Below are positions 23,227 to 34,192 of a stretch of 64,000 nucleotides of DNA, piece by piece. Source of the stretch: Ziziphus jujuba (lineage: Eukaryota; Streptophyta; Magnoliopsida; Rosales; Rhamnaceae); assembly GCF_031755915.1 (NCBI RefSeq), contig NC_083383.1, forward strand, positions 23,177,001 through 23,241,000, read 5' to 3'. The notes beneath the pieces were generated by a model. That model was not told the origin of the DNA, did not search any database, and worked only from the letters and a program-made list of their open reading frames with translations. The position numbers were made by a program, and so were the translations under genes. How positions within the stretch are numbered: position 1 is the first letter of the stretch; the number at the start of each line of letters is the position of its first letter.

Positions 23227-24313
23227 TTAGTTTAGGAAGGTCATGGGGGTGGTTTAATGGGTCATTTTGGTGTCTTTAAAACTTTATCCTTGATGCAAGA
23301 ATATTTATTGGCCTATTATGAAGAGGGATGTTGAGAAAATATGTGAAAGATGCTTAAAATGCCAAAAGACCAAGTGCACATTGAAACCGCATAGGTTGTT
23401 CCATCCATTGCCGATTACTTCCTATCCTCGGGTAGATCTGTCTATGGATTTTATTGTTGGTTTGCCTAGGTCAAGGACAGGTAAGGATTCAATATTTGTT
23501 CTTGTGGATAGATTTTCTAATATGGCACATTTTATTGCATGTAATAAAACTGATGATGCATCTAATGTTGCTAATTTATTTTTCAAAGAAATTATGAGAT
23601 TACATGGAATGCCTAGGACTATTGTTTCGAATATGAATGCAAAGTTCTTAAATTATTTTTGGAAAACTTTATGGGTGAAGTTAGGTACTAAGATTTTGTT
23701 TTCAACTACTTATCATCCATAAACTGATGGACAAACCAAAGTAGTGAATAGAACTTTGTCTACATTGTTGAGAGCATTAATTAGTAGAAATTTGAGAACT
23801 TGGAAGGAATGTTTGCCACATGTTGAATTTGCTTATAATAGGTCTTTGCATTCAACGACTAAATGTACTCCTTTTGAAATTGTTTATGGGTTTAATCCTT
23901 TAACTCTATTAGATTTAACACATTTACTTTTAAATGAGCGTGCTAATGTAGATGGAAAATGAAATGCTGTTTTGTGAAGCAAATTCATGAAAAAACTAAG
24001 GCAAATATTAAGAGGAGGACTGAGCAATATACAAGGAATGCTAATCAAGGCCAAACAAGTCGTCTTTGAACCTGGAGATTGGTTTTGGTTTCACCTAAGA
24101 AAGGAGATATTTCCCAAGCAAAGGAAGTCCAAGCTTATGCCGCGTGATGATGGACCTTTTCATGTTTTGGAGCAGATAAATGACAATGCTTATAAACTTG
24201 ATTTTCCAGGTGAATATAATGTTAGTGCTATATTTAATGTTGATGATTTGTCTCCTTTTTTCTGCAGGTGATGATTTTGAATTGAGGGCAAATCCTTTTC
24301 AAGAGGAGGGGAA
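23227..24313 (+). pseudogene. Integrase (A), D-N-K catalytic site
   Basis: An HHCC finger (HGGGLMGHFG... CERCLKCQ, 23240-23365), then the core. The first catalytic Asp is present (SMDFIVGLP, about 23443). The second sits in VSNMNAKF (about 23626-23649) where the family has SDRDAKF, so it is Asn. The Glu is Lys in [10 protein letters not shown] (about 23728-23757). A TAA replaces the Gln of YHPQTDGQ (23720). The C-terminal segment [16 protein letters not shown] follows at 24066. Both lost carboxylates are explained by single G-to-A changes. Confidence 0.85.
24299..24313 (+). other. Polypurine tract of A
   Basis: CAAGAGGAGGGGAA lies directly before the 3' LTR and is the expected primer for plus-strand synthesis. 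The same purine block precedes the LTR in B, C and D. In the integrase frame it encodes -EEGN-, so it is part of the coding sequence. Confidence 0.82.
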
Positions 24314-25444
24314 TGATGCGAATCCGCCTGAACCAGCACAACCAAAAATCCGTTAGGGTGCTGACTCGATATGGATGAAGGCTGGGCCGATCACTAGGAC
24401 TCAAGCTAAGAAGTTTAGGTAAAACCTTGCTGCCTTTATCCAGAAAGTAATTCATTCTTAAGAGAGCTTGTCCATACACGAATATCCAATACCTACTTTG
24501 AGCGTATAAATGGTGGAAGCCGATACAGACGTGGGTAGTGGTTTTGGTGCATTTATGGAGTACGAACAGCATGAAATAGTTCCAATGCTTCATGGATTCA
24601 ATACATATGTAAAAGCGATTATAGAATCAAGTCAAGGCAGCTTCTAAGGCATCCAAAAAGGGGCTGTGCGCACAACATCAAAATTTGGCTAGTTTTACTG
24701 TTTTCCTTGCTGGCTTTACTATATTTTGCTGAGTTGGCTTTTTCTCTTTCCTCCAAGCAATGGCAACCTGTAGAAATTCATGATCAGCCTATTTGGCATC
24801 CTACAAGGCATATGGAAGCTGATTTGGAGCTTAAATTGGTCAAAAATTGGTCAAAGTCAACTTCGTCAAAAAGATAGTATTTTAGTGTTCTAACTTGATT
24901 TCTACTTTTTTTGTTTTAGGAAATTACCTTTACCTTTGGTTTTTATTTATTTATTTTCTAGAAAAATAAGTTTAGAAAAGTTATTATTTTATTATTTTCA
25001 TTGTAAATTAATTAATTTATAATTCAAAATAAAAGAATTAATTAATCAAAATTATATTAGGAAAGGAGAGAGAAAATTCAATCACATTAGGACACAACAA
25101 GCATGGCTGGTTTTCCCTTTAGTTTTTAGGGGTTTATTTTGTTTTCTCTTAGCCTATATAAGGGCTTGTTTTTTGGGAAGAACACATCTTTAATAATATT
25201 GAAAAATTATTTTGTGAGATTGAATTTATCTTTGTTCTTTTGAACATCTAAAACACCATTAGAAAGTGAGTGTTCTAGTTTGACTTACAATAGGATATTC
25301 ATCACCTATTGTTGCGTCTTCATAATACCAAAGTTTCTAATTACAGGTTGGTTAGGGGTTAAGGTGACCATTAGCACTTGAACATAATTAGATCCGGACT
25401 AATATGATATGGGTTTAGGCATAGGTCATCCTAGGTTCGTATCA
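24314..25444 (+). repeat. 3' LTR of element A
   Basis: A 1131-bp LTR, better preserved than the 5' copy. It has a TATA-like box TATATAAGG at 25155-25163, upstream of the likely R region, and ends GGTTCGTATCA. The first ~300 bp carry the decayed GPITRTQAKKF tail frame. It is followed at once by the AATAA duplication. Confidence 0.9.
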
Positions 25445-25449
25445 AATAA

Positions 25450-26318
25450 TGTACTCAATATTATTGATAAAATAAGCCTTCAAATAGGCTGAAAAAGTTA
25501 CAAAATAAAACCCTATTTATCTAGGTAAAACCGGACAGCAAAGAATAGGAAACCTAGCTTGGCCGAAATTCATCTCCTTTCCTAATCTAATTTGGATTAA
25601 TTAATTCCTTTATTTTGAATTAGGAATTAATTAATTTAGAATGAAAATAATAAAATAATAAATTTCCTAAGTTTATTTTTCCAGTAAATAAATAAATAGA
25701 AACCAAATAAAAGAATAATTACCTAAAACAAAAAGTCAAAATCAAATTACGAAACTAGTTGACTAGTTTGACTATTAAGGTATCTTTGGCCAATCTCCAA
25801 GTTGTTTGGACTCTAAATCAGCTTTCATATGCCATTTAGGATGCCAAATATGATTAATAATGATTTCCACACATTGCCCTTTGATTGGAATAAGTCAAAC
25901 TAGAAGCAAAGTCAAAGTCAACGGCTAAATAGCATATTTTCGCCACATTGAGATGCTGTTTGTACAAGTCCTTTTTAGATGCTTTTGATTCTACCTTGGC
26001 TGGATTCCATGTCCTCTTAATGATATTCATTGAGTTCATGAAGTGTTGGAAACATTCTTTGCTGCCCCGGAGTCCAAATTTGCACGAAAACAGCTAACCG
26101 GCTCCTTATTGACTTCCACCACTCGAATGCTTAGAACAGGATTTGTATCTTCGGATATGGATAAGTTTTTTTGAGAATTAACTACTCCCTATATAAATTC
26201 ACCCAGGTTTTCCTTAAATCTCTTGGCTTGAGCTTTAGTGATCGGCCCAGTCTTCATCCATATTGGGTCAGTACCCCAGCGGGTTGTCGGTTGTGCGAGC
26301 TCAGGCGGATTCTCATCA
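25450..26318 (-). repeat. 3' LTR of B, right piece
   Basis: Continuation of 17183-17437 after element A. It ends GGATTCTCATCA next to B's purine tract (plus strand TTCGCCTCCTCTTG). The sequence aligns with B's 5' LTR from about 30188 onward. Confidence 0.87.
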
Positions 26319-26570
26319 TTCGCCTCCTCTTGAAAAGGATTTGTCCTCAAATCAAGATCATCACCTGTAGAAAAAGGAGATAAATCAACAATATTAAATG
26401 TGGCAATAACATTGCACTCACCTGTTAAATCAAGTTTGTAGGCACTCTCAATAATCCGCTCCAAAACTTAAAAAGGTCCATCCACACGTGTCATAAGCTT
26501 TTACATTCTTTGTTTTGGAAACCTCTCCTTTCGTAAGTGCAACCAAACCATATCTCCTGGGTCAAACACT
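26189..26570 (-). pseudogene. Integrase C-terminus and LTR-encoded tail (B)
   Basis: The sense strand begins TTTGACCCAGGAGATATGG (FDPGDMVW). It has a stop near 26466, then an open stretch IESAYKLDLTGECNVIATFN...LSPF, the purine tract (QEEAND), and the LTR tail with GPITKAQAKRFKENL. It stops at 26189, where a CAG (Gln) in D is TAG here. Confidence 0.78.
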
Positions 26571-26571
26571 A

Positions 26572-26841
26572 TCACAAAAAATCTAGAAATAGATGCTCAT
26601 TATAGCAAAAATTACACTTTTGAAAGTTAGCAAATAATCTCTTCCAAATTTTTAAATTTCCATAAAGTAAAGTTCTCAACAAGGCAGATAAAGTTCTATA
26701 CAACAAAAGCATTTTTAAATAAGCATATTTATAATTCATGAGTAGCAATGGTTTCTTACGTAAGATGGATTTATTAACATCCCCAAAACTAAGATAAATT
26801 TTTTTTATTTTTCCTCTCTTTTCTTTCTTTTCCTTTCTCAC
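26572..26841 (-). pseudogene. Scrambled pol remnant (B)
   Basis: One open frame of 89 codons holds three joined pieces: the post-protease linker (YLSFGDVNKSILRKKPLLL), an integrase piece (YRTLSALLRTL...NLKIWKR) and an RT piece (LFANFQKCNFC...LFLDFL). Order and join points match those of element D at 2151-2345. Element A has the RT piece 1.4 kb before the integrase piece, so this is a true rearrangement and not simple deletion. Confidence 0.78.
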
Positions 26842-26989
26842 TCACGGATTCAATGGGATTTACATCATTCTCGGCTTTTGCATCAAATTCCTCACTCTTG
26901 GATTTCTTATAATTTTTCCACTCAACTTGGGTTTTAGAGGACTTTCCTTGGATAGCAAGGTCACCTTTTCCCTCTTAAATGGATGGTGA

Positions 26990-27440
26990 AACTGCTCGTA
27001 TCATTCTAGCCTTCTCTTTGAGCCTTTCGGCCTCTCTTTTTTGTTGCATTTATATTGGTCTCTAAAAACCTCCTTTGGGGTTAATGGTTCCAGCTTAACC
27101 TTTTTGTCCTTAAACTTAAAAACAATGGAATTCTTTATCCCATAATGTATGGCATCCTTATCAAATTGCCATGGTCTATCCAACAAAATATGTCCCGCAT
27201 GCATAGGAACAACATCACACAATACAGCATTCACATATTTATCAATGCTGAATTTTACTTTGGCTTATTTATTTACTTTTATCTCACCACTATCATTAAT
27301 CCATTGCTATCTATATAGTTCTGGATGTTTAATAGTTTCTAACCCTAATTTATCAACTACCAAATTACTAATTACATTAGCACAACTTCCACTATCAATT
27401 ATCATACTACATACATTACCTTGAATTTCACATCGGGTAT
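26990..27440 (-). pseudogene. Protease region (B)
   Basis: It starts near 27410 with MIIDSGSCANVISNLVVDKL, so the D-S-G triad is intact. A stop near 27265 interrupts it before VPMHAGHILLDRPW at 27150-27230. The C-terminal part ends in a frameshift at about 27040. It aligns with 2488-2937 of D. Confidence 0.75.
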
Positions 27441-28806
27441 GGAAGATGTTTTCTCTCTAAACTTGATTCTCATCCTTGTATACACTCAACACTCTCCTTG
27501 CCACTAAGCTCAATTCGGCATTTGAAGCTTTTAGGGTTTCAGCTTCATCTTCAATTTCTTCCTCTTTATGCTCGGTCTCAATTTCAGCTTCATCACTATC
27601 AGATTCCAACTCGCCATTGTCCTTCAACACCATGACTCTTCGGTTTGGGCATTGTTTGGCAATATTTTCTCATCCCTGGCACTTAGAACAAGCAATATCT
27701 CTAGTTCTAGAGGGTTTAAGATCATATTTACCTTCATATTTGTGTGCTTCAGTAGGTTCGGCCCTATCATCTCTCCATGACCGATTGGTGCTCTCCTCAC
27801 CTTGCTTCGATTTTGGCTTTGATTCATGGATGGGATTGCTTCTCCAAGCACTTATACTTGACCTCCCGCTATTTGTAACTCCTCCAAACCATGATCTTCC
27901 CCTCCTTTTGAATTGGTTTTCAATTTTGATGCCCACATGAAGCATCTCCTCCAATTCTACATATTGTTGAAGCTCCACTTGGTTGGCTATATCAAGATTC
28001 AAACCACCTAAAAATCTTACCATGGTTGCCTAACGATCCTCATTCATGCTCAGCCTCATCATGAGCATCTCCATCTCCTTGTAATAATACTCCACGAACC
28101 TATTTCCTTAAGATAAATATTGAAGTCTTTGATGCAGCAATCTATGATAGTGTGGTGGTACAAATTGCTTCCTCATGGCTCCTTTCATTTGTCACCATGT
28201 AGTAATCAAGTCATCACCAACTCTTCTTCGGGTGTTTTTCTCATTAGTCCACCATTGGAGTGCATAACATCCAAATTCCATTGCTACCAACTTAACTTTC
28301 TTAGCCTTCGAATAGTGGTGACAATCAAAATTCATCTCCATACGCTCTTCCCATTCTAAGTAAGGCTCCAAGTCTCTTTTTCACATCAAATTTGGTATGT
28401 TAACCTTAATATTTCCAAGATCATCATCTTCATTCCTTGCTAGTCTCCCATGGATTGGCCTTCCTTAAGGTTCAAAAATTTCATCATACCCTTCATCCAA
28501 GTCATCTCCGAAATTGCCTTCCCCGAATTCTTCTTTAAATCGCCCTCGGCCTCCTCAACCTAGACCTTGGCCTCCATGAGCATCAAACCTTGTATTTAGA
28601 ACTCCTTGTGATGTCTCTAACTTATCCATCCTTTGATTTATGTGATCAAATTGAGCATTCATCAACTGCGATTGTTTAAAGACAGCCCTCATATCCATGT
28701 ACTCATCTCCACTCCCCGTAGCTCGGGAATCTCCTTTGAATCCTGCAGACTCTTCTTCATTAATTCTCAATGGTGGATCTCCTCTTCTCACCCTTGAATC
28801 TATCAT
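27441..28806 (-). pseudogene. Gag (B), decayed
   Basis: The start at 28806 reads MIDSRVRRGDPPLRINEEES. Stops occur near 28555 and 28450. The open part 28023-27670 covers VRFLGGLNLDIANQVELQQYVELEEMLHVGIKIENQFKRRG and a damaged zinc knuckle (CSKCQG then stop) in which the usual Phe is Ser. An acidic linker follows (about 27640-27530). Confidence 0.8.
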
Positions 28807-29932
28807 GTTAGTATAAATAATACAAAAATAAAATAGGACCTCACCAAATTCTCTCCCTTATATGTTTCACTCAAACAAGGTCTCAACACTCGTGTTTGCA
28901 CAGTAGTTTTGGCTTTTGACCATTTTTTAAGCTCACACACTCTTGCCTTTTTCCACTCAAATAATTAACTCAAAGTTCTAATTAAAACACCCACTAGACA
29001 AAAATTAGATCATAAGTATGTTTTAATTAAACTTATCAACAAAACAGTACCAAAAACCAAACAATATCAAGTGAATTTTAAACACCTAATTCTCGGCTTT
29101 TCTAAGCAAAAACAAGGTAATTCAACAAAGAAAATTTTGAAATAAATAAGAATTGGACCAGATGGTAAGAAATTAAGAATTCAAGAATAAAAATTTAGAA
29201 ACAAAAATTCAAACACGAACAAGAATCAAATTGAACAAAAATAAGGAATATTGTTGGTTGTTGTCCTTTGTAATTCAAGTTTTATATCAAATCCTTTAAC
29301 TAATTTTAATCCAATATTTTTTAACACCCAAAATTCAAATATCCAGTAGCAAAAATAAATCTCCAGCAACTCCAAATATTGAATAAATAGTCAACAATTC
29401 AGCAGTTCAAAGAAATTTTCAGCAAACACCAAATTCAACAAACTACATTTTTTTTTTTATACGGCTTTTATTTTTTTTTTTTTTTTAATCACTTACAGAA
29501 TGTAAAAAAACTCTGGTAGCAAAGATCAAGACCAAAAATAGCAATTCCACACCAAAAATCCACCAAACCCGTGACCATCAACAACCAAATACAAATTTAC
29601 ATATATGTTGCCGCAATTCCTCTTCTTCTTTTTTTTTTTTTTAATATATGAATGCAACTAATTAAGACTAAAATAAAAAATAAAAATCAACAATAAATTA
29701 AATTACCAAGAACAATAATGAAGAACAACGAACAAACTAGCAAACAAAAAATACGGTAAAACTAGGAAAACCTAATTTAACTAGGAAGGAGCTTTTTTTT
29801 TTTTTTAAGATGCTGAACGTGTATGAGATGGATGAAACCTTAACCTAATGCTAAAATTGCATATGAAAACAAAATAAATAAAACAAATAAAGATAGATCA
29901 AACTTGAACAAAATCTTAGTTCTAATACCAAA
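28807..29932 (-). other. Untranslated leader and primer-binding site of B
   Basis: Non-coding, with long T runs (29449-29458, 29469-29486, 29629-29642, 29791-29806). Next to the LTR the minus strand reads TTTGGTATTAGAAC (about 29918-29931), a tRNA-Met-type primer site with C-to-T and G-to-A changes. Confidence 0.7.
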
Positions 29933-31046
29933 TGATACAATCCTAGGACGACTTGCACCTAAACTCGTATTATATTAGCCCGGATCTAATTATGTTCAAG
30001 TTCTAATGGTCACTTTAACCCATAACCAAACTGTGATTTGAAACATTGGTATAATGAAGACGCCACAACAGTGATGGATATATTATTGATAAGTCAAAAC
30101 TAAAACACTCATTCACTAATGGTGTTTTAGGTGTTCAAATAGAATAAAGAGAATTCAATCTCACAAATAATTTTCTGTATGAATAATGTACTCAATATTA
30201 TTGATAAAACAAGTCTTTAAATAGGCTAGAAAAGTTACAAAATAAAACCCTAATTATCTAGGTAAAACCAGCCACCAAAGAATAGGAAACCTAGCTTGGT
30301 CGAAATTCACCTCATTTCCTAATCTAATTTGGATTAATTAATTCTTTTATTTTGAATTAGAAATTAATTAATTTAAACTAAAAATAATAAAATAATGATT
30401 TTCTAAGTTAATATTTCCAGCAAATAAATAAATAGAAACCAAATAAAAGACTAATTTTCTAAAACAAAAAGTCAAAATCAAATTAGGAAACTAGTTGACT
30501 AATTTGACTACTAAGGTATCTTTGACCAATCTCCAGCTTATTTGGGCTCCAAATCATCTTCCATATGCCATTTAGGATACCAAATATGATTAATAATGAT
30601 TCCAACATGTTTCCCTTTGATTGGAATAAGTCAAACAAAAAAAAAATCAAAGTCAATGGCTAAACAGCACATTTTTGGCCAAATTAAGATGCTGTCCATA
30701 CAAGTCCTTTTTAGATGCTTTTGATTCCGCCTTGGCTAGATTCAATGTCCTCTTACTTATATTCATTGAGTTCATTGGAACCATTCCTTGCTGTCCGAAG
30801 TCCAAATTTGCATGAAAACAGCTACCCCAGTCCTTATCGGCTTCCACTATTCGAATGCTTAGAACAGGCTTTGTATCTTCGCGTATGGACAAGCTCTTTT
30901 GAGAATTAACTAATCCCTATATAAATGCTCCTAATTTTTCCTTAAACCTCTTGGCTTGAGCTCTAGTGATCGATCCGATCTTCATCCGTATTGGGTCAGC
31001 ACCCCAGCGGGTTGTCTGTTATGCGGGCTCGGGCGAATTCTCATCA
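29933..31046 (-). repeat. 5' LTR of element B
   Basis: A 1114-bp LTR, plus strand TGATACAATCCTAGG to GGGCGAATTCTCATCA. It contains the unbroken version of the site into which A inserted in the partner LTR ('TGTATGAATAATGTACTC', about 30178-30195), and so gives the pre-insertion sequence. Confidence 0.88.
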
Positions 31047-31480
31047 ATGGCTAGGTACAAAATGCTTCCTCATCAAAATCTTCATCTCCTCGCATGTATC
31101 TACAGGTCTTTGTTCTGCTCACCTCCTAGAAAGTGTCTTTTTGTCCCACCAGCCAATAGCATACTCCATTTATTCAACAGCGGCTAATTTAACCTTTTTA
31201 GCCTCTGAATAGTTTTGACAATCGAATGTCATCTCAACCCTCTTTCCCTGGTCAAGATAAGCTTCTGGATCACTTTTACCTTGGAATGATGGTATATTCA
31301 TCTTAATACCTCCATAATCACTGCCTTAGTTTAATATTTCTCTTCCATGGAATTGGTTGGTACCTGAACTAATGTCTTCTTCTTCTTCCTCATAGTCATC
31401 TCCAATTAGTTTCAAATCTTCCCCTCTTGGAGAATTTCTTCCTCTACCACAACCATCAGTGAACCTTTGCCTCATAGTCT
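31047..31480 (-). pseudogene. Gag, upstream part (C)
   Basis: Resumption of C's gag after B. In the sense direction it reads about FTDGCGRGRNSPRGEDLKL, an acidic EEEEED stretch, then MNIPSFQGKSDPEAYLD, followed by a VEMTFDCQNYSEAKKVKLAA segment. It joins with 17178 to give a continuous gag core. The N-terminal ~90 codons and the leader are absent; sequence switches at about 31480 to an LTR piece of opposite orientation. Confidence 0.75.
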
Positions 31481-31694
31481 CTCTTTGAACACCTAAAACA
31501 TTGAATAGAGATCGAATGTTTTAGTTTGATTTATCAATAGAGCATCTATCACCTATTGTGGCATCTTCATCATATACCAAGGTTTTTAATCACAAGTTAA
31601 TTAGCTGTTGAGGTGACCATTAGAATCTGAACTAAATTTCCATCCGAGTTAGTTTAATACTGGTTTAAGAGCAAGTCGACTTAGGTTCGTATCA
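31480..31694 (+). repeat. Inverted LTR (R-U5) fragment ending element C
   Basis: About 215 bp in plus orientation, from TTTGAACACCTAAAACATTG to TTAGGTTCGTATCA. It matches the end of A's LTRs (18320-18529) and the reverse complement of D's LTR start (800 on). Directly after it is GAGGA, C's right target-site duplication. It diverges strongly from C's own LTR at 11634, so it came from a related element. Confidence 0.78.
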
Positions 31695-32187
31695 GAGGAG
31701 ACAATGGACCCCCATCCCAAACCACTTCCAAGTCTTAGCATACCATAAATAACTTTATTATTTAAAATAGAATAACGTACTAAAGAAATACATCTACGAA
31801 ATGGGTTAATCCAATTTCAATAAAAACCAATTTCCTTCTTCATCATACAGATAAAATTTCATTCAACCTGATTAAATGCTTTACTCATGTTCAATTTAAC
31901 AGAAAGAATGATTACTCCACTCCATTGTTGATTAATAATATACATTGTTTCAAAGGCAGCCATTCTATTATCCATTATATGCCTCCTTCAAAACACTTTT
32001 AAAATAATTCATTATAGTCCTAGCAATTATTTTAGACAAAACATTGCAAAAACTAATTGAACGAAATTTAGGCATTTAGAGAGAATCCTTAACTTTTGGA
32101 GTTAAAGTTATTAAAATATAATTTGCCAAGCCAAAATCCCCACTATTATTCAAAATATTCAAACATGCTTCAATAACCATCCTTTAA
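31695..32187 (-). pseudogene. LINE remnant: RT N-terminal half
   Basis: The minus strand reads EACLNILNNSGDFGLANYIL, then TLTPKVKDSL, PKFRSISFCNVLSKIIARTI (the 'FRPISLCNVIYKIIAK' block of plant LINE RTs), MSKAFNQVEWNFI and GGPLSP at the junction. With C removed it runs in frame into 11628. The left neighbour in sense direction (endonuclease) is separated by the Cassandra-like array. Confidence 0.8.
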
Positions 32188-34192
32188 TACTTGTGAGCCT
32201 AAAAAAAAAAAAGGCAAGAACAATGAACAATATGCTAGGTGGATTATGACGACTAGTGGGGATGAGTGTAATACAATGGTTGGTTACCTTACTGGCAAAG
32301 GCTATCTAATGTCTAATCTTATATTGTCCAACTATGAAACGGTGATAGTTGATACATAATGATAGTTACTTTTTTAACAACGAAGACCTTTTCAAAGCGG
32401 TTTGGCTTCAAAGGTAGAAAGAACTCTAAGGCATTAAGCATACTTTAGTATAAGTAATCTCAAAATGATTGACCTCTTAAAAAGTCTAAACAAAAAGTCC
32501 ATACTATGGCTAAATTGGGGGCAATATCAGGACCAAGAAAGTGAAACACTAATTAAAGGCAGAACATTACAAATAGTCTCAAAACTTATACCCAATCGAA
32601 ATATGCTAGTGAGGATGCTAGGCCCTAAGGGAGTGAGTGCATTATAAAACCTATGAGCCTTGAAGGATGCAAGGCAAATATGGGCAAGATTATTGAACAA
32701 TATTCTTAAGTGGATTATGATGACCAGTATGGATAGTTGTGGAGCATTGCTAGCCTAGCCTACTATTAAAGGTTATCTGGTGTCTAATCTCACATTGTCC
32801 AAGTGCGAAATGGTAATTGGTTAAATATAAAGGTTGTCACTCTCTTAACAATCAAGTCTTATTCAAAGTGATTGGCTTCAAAATTCAAAAGAACTTTTTG
32901 GATAAGTGTGCTTTAATAAGAGCAATTCTTAGATAGGTGACCTCTTAAAAAAAGTCTAAACAAAAATCCCAAAATGTTTGAAATATAGTGCCTACATTAA
33001 GACGATATTGGTAAAGCAAGAGAGTGGGATGCTATGAGGCGAGGCATTCCATATGATATAAGAGTTTGTACCCTGTCAAAAATGTGCCAGTGAGAACACT
33101 AAACTCCAAGGGAGATATATTATAAGATCTATGAACCCTGAAGGATGGAACCAAGAAAGGGTAAATCAGTGAGCAATATGTTGAGGTTGATTATGATGAC
33201 TAGTATGGGTAGGTGAGTGTAAATGTGTATGGGACTTTGACAAGCTATCTTACTATCAAAGGCTACTTAGTATCTAATTCCACACAATCAATTGTGGAAC
33301 AATAATGATTTAAATATTGTCACTCTATCAAAATTGAGACCTTTTTAGAGCGTTTCACTTTAAATTCGAAAGAATTATAGGGTTAAGCATGCTACAATAA
33401 AAGTAATCTTACGATGAGTAATCTTATGAGAAGTTTGAACAAAAATTCTACATCATCTGAAGTGTCATGGCTAAATTTGGAACAATATTGGTAAAGCATG
33501 AAAGTGAAATAGCAGTGGTGGCGGGTGTTATTGATGATATCAAAAGCTTGTATCCCGTAAGAAATATGCTCACAAGGATGAAAGATCAATGAATAACATG
33601 CTAAGATGGTTTGTGATAACCACAATTGGTGGGTAAGTATGGGCGAGTTCAAGACATTGAGAGGCTGCCTTACTTACAAATATTACTTAGTATCCAATCC
33701 TACATTATCTAGTATGGAACTTAAGTGTGCTCCAGTGAAAGCAATCATAGAATTGATGACCTCTTAAGAAATCTAAACAAAAACCTTATACCTCTAAAAT
33801 GTAGTGGCTAAATTGAGGAAAATATCAGTGGAGCAAGAGAGCAGGACACTAATGGGGAGGGTGTGAGTGCGTATAAGGCACTGGCAGGGATACCTTATGG
33901 TAAAGTTAGTTACTCTCTAAACAACTGATGCCTTTTCAAAGCAATTATCTTCAAGGTTCAAAAGAACTGTGAGGTTAAGCAGGCTACAATAAAAGTAATC
34001 TCAGGATGGATTACCTTTTGGAAAGTTAGAACAAAAACCCCATATCATCTGGAGTGCAATGCTATATTAGTGCTAACGAGAACACTAGACCTCAAAAAGA
34101 GTGTATTATAAGACCTATGATTACTGAAAAATACGAGATAAAAAAAAGTCAAGATCAGTAAATAATATAGGTGTTGGATTGTGATGACTATA
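32188..34192 (+). repeat. Cassandra-like TRIM tandem array with 5S-rRNA-like boxes
   Basis: Five degenerate units follow one another. Each contains a box resembling the 3' half of plant 5S rRNA (pattern TTAAGC-TGCT...GAGTAATCTC-GGATGGTGACCTCTTGGAAAGTC), at about 32430-32487, 32897-32966, 33378-33446, 33719-33775 and 33971-34030. Between units are decayed tRNA-Met primer sites followed by TGTACCC (about 32570, 33055, 33533) and short purine tracts before 'ATTATAAGACCTATGA' LTR starts (32638, 33118, 34102). Two units are shortened by internal deletions. This is the structure of Cassandra TRIMs (5S-derived LTR, tiny internal domain), concatenated. It has no coding capacity. Confidence 0.7.

Larger units (their letters stand above)
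17438..25444 (+). mobile_element. Gypsy-type LTR element A, full length but dead
   Basis: An 8007-bp plus-strand element with perfect AATAA target-site duplications (17433-17437, 25445-25449), inserted into B's LTR. It has LTRs of 1092 and 1131 bp, a tRNA-Met-type primer site, gag, protease, RT, RNase H, integrase and a polypurine tract, in the usual Ty3/gypsy order (integrase last). It is the youngest insertion of the nest by position. Many in-frame stops, several of them TGG-to-TGA or CAA-to-TAA, and mutated catalytic residues show that it is inactive. Confidence 0.93.
17183..31046 (-). mobile_element. Gypsy-type LTR element B, non-autonomous, host of A
   Basis: A minus-strand element inserted in the gag of C. 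Its 3' LTR is split by A into 17183-17437 and 25450-26318 (1124 bp when rejoined). The internal part is 26319-29932 and the 5' LTR 29933-31046 (1114 bp). The shared flank is ATGG (17179-17182 and 31047-31050), four bases where five would be expected. Layout and the scrambled pol remnant match element D, so B and D are two copies of one non-autonomous subfamily. Confidence 0.87.
11634..31694 (-). mobile_element. Gypsy-type element C, host of nested B and A
   Basis: A minus-strand LTR element inserted in the LINE with perfect GAGGA duplications (11629-11633 and 31695-31699). Own sequence: 3' LTR 11634-13285 (with a TRIM inside), integrase, RNase H, RT, protease and gag from 13286 to 17182, then gag again from 31047 to about 31480. 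The gap is element B. The expected 5' LTR, primer site and gag N-terminus are missing. In their place is a piece of LTR in the opposite orientation (31480-31694), so both outer ends are U5 ends. RT and protease are broken by stops. Confidence 0.82.

Noticed and set aside
32188..34192. Functional 5S rRNA genes
   Set aside because: Only the 3' half resembles 5S rRNA, it is strongly degraded, and it is embedded in retroelement LTR structure with primer sites. No intact 120-bp 5S gene is present.
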